From NCBI GenBank assembly GCA_026770585.1, contig MU646570.1, positions 119,872 to 131,165 of the forward strand: 11,294 bases of DNA, in the 5' to 3' direction. A program made the position numbers and the translations under genes. The first letter of the stretch is position 1. Every line of letters starts with the position of its first letter. Shown here one piece after another: positions 1-4,498 of this stretch. The notes under the pieces are model-generated. The model did not search any database. It saw only the letters and a program-made list of their open reading frames with translations, and was not told where the DNA came from. The DNA is from Baffinella frigidus (lineage: Eukaryota; Cryptophyceae; Cryptomonadales; Baffinellaceae).

Positions 1-120
1 GTTTAGGGTCTAGGGTTTAGGGTCTAGAGTTTAGGGTCTAAGGTTTACGGTTCAGGGTTTAGGGATTAGGGATTAGGGTTCAGGGATTAGGGTTTAGAGT
101 TTAGGGTTTAGGGTTTCGGG
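1..120 (+). repeat. Degenerate TTTAGGG telomere-like array (G-rich on + strand)
   Basis: Heptamer units TTTAGGG with frequent variants (TCTAGGG, TTCAGGG, ATTAGGG, TTTCGGG) fill the first 120 bases and run off the left edge. The many point variants mean it is an old interstitial or subtelomeric tract, not a freshly synthesised telomere end. It ends at GGGTATGCACCGTGC, where an exon fragment begins. Confidence 0.9.
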
Positions 121-168
121 TATGCACCGTGCTTACTGCGGCCGCCTTCTTGGGCTTAGCAGCATCTC
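121..168 (-). pseudogene. Short fragment of a lysine/alanine-rich exon between telomere tracts
   Basis: Read on the minus strand this gives AAKPKKAAAVSTVHT, nearly identical to the AKPKKAAAVRTVHT end of the larger fragment at 484-597. A 22-base block at 138-159 is identical to 500-521. Both fragments pass into telomere-like repeat at the same point (GGGTATG). No start, stop or splice context makes it expressible; it is a decayed piece bounded on both sides by telomeric DNA. Confidence 0.6.
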
Positions 169-169
169 T

Positions 170-219
170 GAACCCTAAACCCTAAACCCTAAACCCTAAA
201 CCTTTATGGTTTAGGGCTT
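170..219 (-). repeat. CCCTAAA tract then a short return to TTTAGGG
   Basis: About four clean CCCTAAA units (C-rich on the + strand) follow the exon fragment, then TTTATGGTTTAGGGCTTA switches back to G-rich. With the array at 1-120 this gives G-rich, 48-bp filler, C-rich: the orientation expected of a telomere-to-telomere junction. A run of 12 C follows at 229-240. 241-254 (CGCCCGCAGCCTTG) may be a tiny trace of the lysine/alanine-rich exon. 255-381 shows nothing recognisable. Confidence 0.8.
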
Positions 220-381
220 AGCCACAGACCCCCCCCCCCCTCGCCCGCAGCCTTGTTAAAATACATCTAGATTCTCTGTGCACTTGATTAAAAATCTGTA
301 GTTCGTACTGGAGCGTTGGTACGAGGCCCTGCTCTCAATGTATTCAACGAGGAGCTCGGATTGACTGAGGCTGGACACCAA

Positions 382-483
382 GGGTGAAGGGTGTCTGGTG
401 TAGGGTGTAGGGTGTAGGGTGTAGGGTGTAGGGTGTAGGGTGTAGGGCGTAGGGCGAAGGGTGTAGGGTGTAGGGTGTAGGGT
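382..483 (+). repeat. TGTAGGG heptamer array
   Basis: About 13 units of a 7-bp repeat with consensus TGTAGGG (variants GCGTAGG, GCGAAGG). The unit differs from TTTAGGG at one base and is more uniform than the array at 1-120, so it probably spread by local tandem amplification of a variant unit. On the minus strand it reads as a repeated HPTPYTL peptide, which is a by-product of the repeat and not a gene. Confidence 0.85.
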
Positions 484-597
484 ATGAACCGTGCGCACAG
501 CGGCCGCCTTCTTGGGCTTAGCCACAGCAGCAACAGCCTCCTCCCCCTCGACAGCTGCCTTGGCCGGCGCCGCAGCTTTCTTCCCCTGCTTCAGGGG
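484..597 (-). pseudogene. Lysine/alanine-rich (H1/HMG-tail-like) exon fragment
   Basis: On the minus strand a GAAGCAG that could be a 3' splice site precedes a reading frame with GKKAAAPAKAAVEGEEAV, then AAVAKPKKAAAVRTVHT. The composition (Lys, Ala, Pro, a small acidic patch) and GC-rich third positions are those of a linker-histone or HMG-type tail, and resemble exon 2 of the gene at 3748-4089. The frame runs straight into the TGTAGGG array, so it has no proper end. I infer a truncated exon copy; a live exon spliced to distant partners cannot be excluded. Confidence 0.5.
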
Positions 598-631
598 TTA
601 GAGGTTAGGGTGTAGGGCATCAAGCGGGCGC

Positions 632-690
632 ACTTTGGCGCCTGGCAACCTCCAACCTCCTCGCCTCCGACAGCAGCCTTCTGCACCTGC
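632..690 (-). pseudogene. Decayed copy of the lysine/alanine-rich exon
   Basis: Minus-strand translation VQKAAVGGEEVGG aligns with AKAAVEGEEAVAA of the fragment at 484-597. It also runs on through CARLMPYTL into degenerate telomere repeat (GGGGTTAGAGGTTAGGGTG at 596-614 on the + strand), so the association of this exon with telomere-like sequence recurs. Basic residues are lost (KPKK becomes APKC). Not functional on its own. Confidence 0.45.
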
Positions 691-775
691 CCACCGAAGG
701 GGGTGGGGGTTGAAAACACGCATGCGCGACAGCGTGAGAGCTCATTACGATTTCCTTTCCCAATCCACAGCACCC

Positions 776-836
776 TCCTCCGCCTAGCTCGCAGCCTTGG
801 CCAGCGCCGCAGCTTCCCCCCCTTCCACAGAAAAGG
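776..836 (-). pseudogene. Decayed copy of the lysine/alanine-rich exon with a stop
   Basis: Minus-strand reading EAAALAKAAS, stop, AEEGAV matches KAAAPAKAAVEGEEAV at 484-597 with an in-frame TAG. The DNA words GCTGCGGCGC and GGCCAAGGC are shared. The stop shows this copy is dead. Confidence 0.45.
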
Positions 837-892
837 CAAGCGTCTTTGTTTCAACGCCGGGGTGTATATAGACACTGGCAGTTTTTGTTTCC

Positions 893-944
893 CCCGCCTC
901 CCCCAGCCCTGGCCGGCGGCGTCTTCTTCCCGTGCCTCCGAAGG
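893..944 (-). pseudogene. Decayed copy of the lysine/alanine-rich exon
   Basis: Minus-strand reading HGKKTPPARAGGGGG corresponds to the GKKAAAPAKAAVEGE start of the fragment at 484-597, then loses similarity. It sits directly beside the second direct-repeat copy (930-1012), as expected for a duplicated unit. Confidence 0.4.
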
Positions 945-1124
945 TTTAGGGTTGAAAACACGCATGCGTGTGTGCCTGAGAGCTGATGACCATTTCCGTT
1001 TCCAATCCACAGCGCGCGAATGCTAGCCAAGTACAATTTGTCGACGTTCAACAGAGGGATTGAAAACGGAATCGATCCTCCAGTGGTCGCCCTGGGCGGC
1101 TCAGCGTCTGTACTGGTTCAATAA

Positions 1125-1190
1125 GGCTCAACTCAACACCAGACTCATGATTCATGATACTGGCTCAACTCAACAAGCCTGAGTTGAATG
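1125..1190. repeat. Small direct and inverted repeat cluster
   Basis: GGCTCAACTCAACA occurs at 1125-1138 and again at 1162-1175, and a partly complementary GCCTGAGTTGAA follows at 1177-1188, so either copy could pair with it. TCATGATTCATGA lies between. No gene is apparent in 1030-1210. Confidence 0.5.
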
Positions 1191-1210
1191 CCAGCCCTGG
1201 GCAGCTGCTG

Positions 1211-1342
1211 TCTCTCAGATTATTTGGGCTCACCGATTTGGTGACCCCGGGCTCTTTCCCGCTCCAAAGTTGACAGATGTATACGGCAACCTCAGCATGT
1301 CAACTTGAGGATAGTCGGTCAACCCGAGAGCGGCAGCGCTAG
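1211..1342 (+). repeat. Dispersed AAGTTGAC/GTCAACTT repeat, copy 1 (full length)
   Basis: Modules in order: a decayed palindrome (GGGCTCACCGATTTGGTGAC), the word GGGCTCTTTCCCGCTCC, the inverted pair AAGTTGAC (1267-1274) and GTCAACTT separated by about 25 nt with GTAC-like sequence inside, then GAGGATAGTCGGTCAACCCG and GGCAGCGCTAG. The same module order recurs, reversed, at 8425-8514 and in part elsewhere. The inverted pair would give an 8-bp hairpin stem. No coding capacity. Probably a non-autonomous mobile repeat or regulatory module; its nature is inferred only from recurrence. Confidence 0.7.
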
Positions 1343-1443
1343 GATACTTTGGGCCCTATGGTGGACCCGGGAAGGTTAACGGAGAGCGAGACCACGCCAG
1401 GCCATCAGTCGAACTTCGTTTTACCACACGGTCTGCGGCAGAG

Positions 1444-1587
1444 CTACCACCAGCCCTCCGAGGTGGACCAAATCGAGGCTGGAAAAGCGCCAACTCCTCG
1501 GGCGGCGCCTTCGAAAACGAAGGTGCCGCCCGAGGAAATGGCTCCAAACAGTAGTCGATTTGGTCCGCATGGCAGGGCTGGTGGTAG
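1444..1587. repeat. 144-bp foldback (inverted-repeat) element
   Basis: Inner arms 1496-1513 and 1518-1535 pair over 18 bp with one mismatch around a four-base AAAA loop. Outer arms CTACCACCAGCCCT (1444-1457) and its exact complement (1574-1587), plus GACCAAATCGA (1466-1476) and its complement (1555-1565), extend the hairpin almost to full length with a few bulges. The outer arm words recur in the foldback at 5171-5356, so these are two members of one family with different cores. Confidence 0.8.
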
Positions 1588-1639
1588 GGTACCTTCGCTT
1601 TGGTCTTGGGCGGCGTTTCCGCGGCGGGTGCGGCTGTCG

Positions 1640-1734
1640 AGGGTTTAGGGTTTAGGGTTTAGAGTTTAGGGTTTAGGGTTTAGGGTTTAGGGTTTAGGGT
1701 TTAGGGTTTAGGGTTTAGGGTTCAGGGTTTAGGC
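1640..1734 (+). repeat. Interstitial TTTAGGG telomeric array, nearly perfect
   Basis: About 13 almost exact TTTAGGG units with only two or three variants (TTTAGAG, TTCAGGG). It is much cleaner than the tracts at 1-120 or 8565-9110, so it is young or maintained. Flanks are GC-rich unique sequence (GTCGAGGG on the left, TTTAGGCGGGAGCTG on the right). Confidence 0.95.
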
Positions 1735-2360
1735 GGGAGCTGCTGCCGACTGAGACAATGGTTTTCGATGGACCAAATGGAGGGCTTCGCTGATCGATCC
1801 GTTTATGTTCGCGGTACTAATCAAGAATTGCTCGGTACAAAGAAATCTTATCAACAGACATTTTGACTGCAGTTTCGGTCGAACTTTCCCTCGGGAGCCC
1901 ACTGTGTGGCACTCTCCAAGGGCCCTTTTTCGCTTGGCTTACCCCCAGTTTATACCAGGAATTAATCGATGTGCACCCTTGCTCATTTTCTCTGTGTGTT
2001 GCGGAGGGCACCTCGCCAGAATGATCAAGGGAAACCGACACCTGGCCCACGTAGGATCTGACGTGGTTGACTTAAAAATTCAAGGGGTGTCCCCTGAAAG
2101 ATGTCAAAAGTGGATCTTTCGATCCCTCTGGCGTGGCACTCACCGCGTCCCCTGAGAAACGGTCTGCAACTTGTCCCGGACGCACACGTTGACAGAATCT
2201 AGCTCTGGTTGATCTTGTTACGACCTACCAAAGTCTGGTTTCCTTGTACCAAGTGTGATTTGGAGGCGCACGTGCGAGCTCCAACCAACACGGCCACCTC
2301 ACCTTTCTAGCTCTGTCTCAGTCTGGTTCGGCCTCAACAATGTAGTAAGGCGGGCGGGGG
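1735..2360. other. No supported gene; unique-looking sequence
   Basis: Open frames up to about 116 codons exist, but their composition shows no protein character and no family is recognisable. The minus strand has GGTAAGC near 1942 and GTGAGT near 2146 that resemble 5' splice sites behind short open stretches, for example DKLQTVSQGT ending near 2155. These could be exons, but nothing ties them together. A small hairpin AGGGG/CCCCT lies near 2082-2095. Confidence 0.4.
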
Positions 2361-2370
2361 TTGTTGTTCT

Positions 2371-2440
2371 AAAGTTGACAGATATGTACCGCAAACCCGG
2401 AACCGTCAACTTGGGAAAAGTCGGTCAACCCGGGTGAGGC
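2371..2440 (+). repeat. AAGTTGAC/GTCAACTT repeat, copy 2
   Basis: AAAGTTGACAGATATGTACC, then CCGTCAACTTGGG, then GTCGGTCAACCCGGGTGAGG and CAGAGCTAG. It matches copy 1 in module order and spacing (inverted pair 8 bp, spacer about 26). The upstream TCTGTCTCAG region at 2310-2325 corresponds to the TCTCTCAGATTATTTGG stretch of copy 1. Confidence 0.7.
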
Positions 2441-2455
2441 AGAGCTAGTATAAAT

Positions 2456-2542
2456 GAACTGGCGGGGCGCACCTTCGTCAGCGTTCGGATCCTCAGACTT
2501 TGCGGCCTCCACCTTCGCCTGCGAATCCGTCACCGCCAGGTC
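2456..2542 (-). CDS. Possible isolated exon (low confidence)
   Basis: On the minus strand, after a CTGAG that could be an acceptor, the frame reads DLAVTDSQAKVEAAKSED, then PNADEGAPRQF. It is hydrophilic with mostly G/C third positions (CTG, GCG, GTG, ACG, AAG, GAG), unlike the surrounding frames. It runs into repeat copy 2. No family is recognised and no partner exon found; it may be another stranded exon fragment. Confidence 0.2.
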
Positions 2543-2576
2543 TCAGAGAGGAAGCAAATCCTCTTTGTCGGGACCC

Positions 2577-2630
2577 GTGATTTGTACCACGGGGCGCCGC
2601 ATTCCGACGACCTCCAGTACAAATCACTGG
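2577..2630. repeat. Short inverted repeat with a module shared with 5642-5680
   Basis: GTGATTTGTAC (2577-2587) is exactly complementary to GTACAAATCAC downstream. The stretch GGGCGCCGCATTCCGACG and then ACCTCCAGTACAAATC recurs at 5642-5680 as GGGCGCCGGATTCCGGCG plus ACCTCCAGTACAAATC. A dispersed repeat of unknown type. Confidence 0.6.
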
Positions 2631-2786
2631 GAGTGAAACAGGCGACTTGTTCCGACTGTCAGGTCTGGTGAAACGGGGGGGGTCGCGTCGTTTATTCATC
2701 ACACCGAGGGTGGCACAAAGTGTCTACACACGACCCCCCCCCCCCGCACTCCCACGCAAAAAGCTTGCGCTGAGTGCTCAACACAA

Positions 2787-2810
2787 GCCAAAGCCGAATT
2801 CGGCTTTGGC
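2787..2810. repeat. Perfect 24-bp palindrome centred on GAATTC
   Basis: The 24 bases 2787-2810 equal their own reverse complement (arm GCCAAAGCCGAA, no spacer). Flanking sequence does not extend it. A run of 12 C lies nearby at 2734-2745. The rest of 2640-3040 holds no recognisable gene. Confidence 0.85.
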
Positions 2811-3044
2811 CGAATGTCCATTTCGCGGGGGGTCGAAATTTTCTTCGAAAGAATTGGTGGATTCGCGGTACGAAGATTTGTACGCAACCGCGGTACACAT
2901 CAAAGACGTTTGTGCTCCCAGGTCGGTCGAGGCCTCTTGGGGTTATTCAGAGGGCAAAGGAGCATCGCACGACTGCTGACTAATCCCACACAGCCGACTA
3001 GAAAGGGCTTTCGTGAATAACCCATACGTGAGTAATCCATAGGA

Positions 3045-3090
3045 TCCTACGGGAGGCCATCCGTAGGGACACCGGGTTGTTCCTACGGAT
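3045..3090. repeat. Three mutually complementary segments (alternative hairpins)
   Basis: Segment B (3059-3067, ATCCGTAGG) pairs perfectly over 9 bp with C (CCTACGGAT, 3082-3090) and also over 7 bp with A (CCTACGG, 3046-3052). One middle strand can therefore pair with either neighbour. No gene is adjacent, so a regulatory reading is only speculation. Confidence 0.5.
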
Positions 3091-3189
3091 ATCCCAACCG
3101 AAACCCAGTTGACATCCAATCAGGGTTCCCTTCGCAGCCCGCTGTGTGCTAAACGAGAATGAAAGAGGAGTCTCTTTAAAGCCGAGATA

Positions 3190-3310
3190 GTTTACAAGTG
3201 GATATTTGTTGAGTATTTTCGTGAGATTGGTCACGTAACTGTCCCAAATTAGGCCAGGTACGAGGTTGGCTACGTGATCCTGGTACAAATATTTACAACC
3301 CCACATGTAA
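3190..3310. repeat. ~120-bp imperfect foldback element
   Basis: Left arm TTTACAAGTGGATATTTGT pairs with the reverse of ACAAATAT...CCACATGTAAA near 3287-3308. Inner words TGGTCACGTAAC (3229-3240) and GGCTACGTGATCC (3268-3280) pair around a central loop. The inner words recur as TTGGTCACGTAGCT and GGGCTACGTGTCC in the foldback at 6771-6890, so both belong to one family. Confidence 0.6.
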
Positions 3311-3437
3311 ATAGGACCCTCCAGCGTTCTCGAGTGGCTACGCGGAGTGGCTGAATGGAATTATCCTCTAAACCGATGCCGGAGTCCTATGCCATCCAAC
3401 AGGTACCTTGCCCGGGGAATTCTTCATTCCTTCACCG

Positions 3438-3567
3438 AAGTGGCCAGTTTGCGGTACACATAATGGAAAGGCGAAGCGTCCAAACTCCCTCTAGCCCTTC
3501 CAAGAGCCCACCGGCAGAGCTGGCGAAACAGAGTCTTTCTGTTGGTTGTACCACGAATCGGCCACTT
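3438..3567. repeat. Imperfect inverted repeat, ~20-bp arms
   Basis: AGTGGCCAGTTTGCGGTACA (3439-3458) pairs with TGTACCACGAATCGGCCACT near 3547-3566 with about four mismatches. The GCGGTAC word resembles the interior of the AAGTTGAC repeats and the stretch at 2866-2895. No gene in 3311-3640. Confidence 0.5.
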
Positions 3568-3649
3568 TGGAAGAGCCATCACGGACTTTCGCCGCAATTC
3601 GCAAATATCTGAAGTCGGATATCGTCCACAGGAGGTAGGAGCATGGAGC

Positions 3650-3742
3650 TCTGCCCAAGCCTCCTCCGTGAGAGTAATCAGCTGCTTCTCGGGTACGGTT
3701 CCTCTCCGGATGAGACACCTCCCCGCCACAAACACTATCCGA
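3650..3742 (-). CDS. Possible exon downstream of the H1-like gene (low confidence)
   Basis: On the minus strand, just past the stop codon of the gene at 3748-4089, an open frame reads RIVFVAGRCLIRRG, then PEKQLITLTEEAWAELH. This stretch is protein-like with G/C-biased third positions and is preceded by TTAACAG. If CCCGTCCAG at the end of the H1-like exon 2 were a donor, the two could be spliced, but the implied intron is only about 38 nt. Beyond about 3640 the frame enters the inverted repeat at 3438-3567. No family recognised. Confidence 0.25.
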
Positions 3743-3747
3743 TTCTG

Positions 3748-4089
3748 TTAACCGTCGTGCTCTGTCGGGGGTTTCTGGACGGGCAAACGCACTTTGGTCG
3801 TGCGCGGCTTCTTGGCGGCAGGCTCCTTCGTGGCTGCGGCCTTCTTCCCCCGCTTCGCCCCGGCCACCGGCTCGGCCTCCTCGGCCTCTTCCGCAGCAGC
3901 GTCCTGGATTGGCAGGATTCAGCATGGGGGGGTTCTGGTGAGAAGAGAGAGGTGATTTGCGCCTCGAGACACGACTTCACATTAATATCCACGCACAAGG
4001 ATACCAGGACATACGTGCATCAACCGAACAATCTACCGCGGAGAGTAAGGGGATCCGACCTCCTTCACCGCAGGTGCATTCTTCGCCAT
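3748..4089 (-). CDS. Small acidic/lysine-alanine-rich protein, linker-histone or HMG-tail-like, two exons
   Basis: Exon 1 is 4089-4060 (ATG to GAG: MAKNAPAVKE), intron 4059-3904 (156 nt, GTCGGA...AATCCAG), exon 2 is 3903-3748, ending TAA. Both exons are phase 0 and the product is 61 residues. After the start come an acidic patch (DAAAEEAEEAEP, about residues 11-22) and a basic tail with KRGKK, AKKPRTTKV. No globular domain is visible. Composition is that of H1/HMG-type chromatin proteins, so DNA or nucleosome binding in the nucleus is an inference. The GTC donor is not consensus, but GMF next door also uses one. The ATG is the first in its frame. Exon fragments at 121-944 resemble this tail. 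The 3' end could be longer if a further exon exists. Confidence 0.55.
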
Positions 4090-4413
4090 GGTCCGAGTTT
4101 GCACCCTCCACACCGACGGTCGATCAAGCGGGCGGATCGGTCGGGTGCCGCCCGAGAGTCTCAGGGAGGATACGGCGAGCGGTGCGTGCGAGGGGCGAGC
4201 GTGGAGAAAGCACGCGAGTGTGGAGGCCGCTCCGAGCGCTCTGCTGGCGATGTGCGCGCCGACGAAGCTCAGGGGTGAACCCAGGAGCAGCTCGGGGGAA
4301 GGCACCGTGGCTCGTCTTGGGTGAGACTGCGGAAAGGGCTTCAGGACTGAACCCTTCGGAAGGGAAGTGACGTGGTTCGACGACTGGTCAGGCGTCGCGT
4401 GGCGCTAAGCGAA
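4090..4413. promoter_or_regulatory. Shared upstream region between two divergent genes
   Basis: The H1-like gene starts leftwards at 4089 and GMF starts rightwards at 4414, leaving 324 bp that must hold both 5' UTRs and promoters. The stretch is GC-rich with no TATA-like box and no telomere repeat, foldback or AAGTTGAC repeat, unlike nearly all other non-coding DNA here. That sparing is consistent with selection against insertions. Confidence 0.45.
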
Positions 4414-4498
4414 ATGACGAACGGGAAAATGGCGGACGGGGTGATGGAGGTGTGGAAGAAGTTCCGGCGCGCGAGCAACATGCACACCGCCATGATCC
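4414..4498 (+). CDS. GMF: GMF exon 1
   Basis: ATG at 4414 gives MTNGK, then MADGVMEVWKKFRRASN and MHTAMI, ending on the first base of a codon before GTGCGC. The helix-like VWKKFR segment and the following TAMI match the first helix and first strand of GMF. The first ATG adds five residues; the second, at 4429, has the better AAAATGG context. Confidence 0.8.

Larger units (their letters stand above)
688..1012. repeat. Direct repeat pair (688-774 and 930-1012)
   Basis: Two diverged copies of an ~85-bp segment. They share GGTTGAAAACACGCATGCG at 708-726 and 950-968, then GAGAGCT, and end in CAATCCACAGC. On the minus strand both read as LWIG...ACVFST-like peptides. Between and beside them lie the exon fragments at 776-836 and 893-944, so an exon-fragment plus spacer unit seems to have been tandemly duplicated and then decayed. 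Confidence 0.6.

Noticed and set aside
256-525. An 89-codon minus-strand frame with HPTPYTL peptide repeats, possibly a repeat protein.
   Set aside because: The peptide repeat is the translation of the TGTAGGG array; only the lysine/alanine-rich start is gene-derived.
1805-2155. A 116-codon open frame on the + strand.
   Set aside because: No recognisable domain, random-looking codon use, many rare-residue runs, and no splice or homology support.
3340-3410. GGAGTGGCTGAATGGA looks like the A box of a serine or leucine tRNA.
   Set aside because: No T-arm (GGTTCGAATCC), anticodon stem or acceptor pairing follows at a suitable distance.
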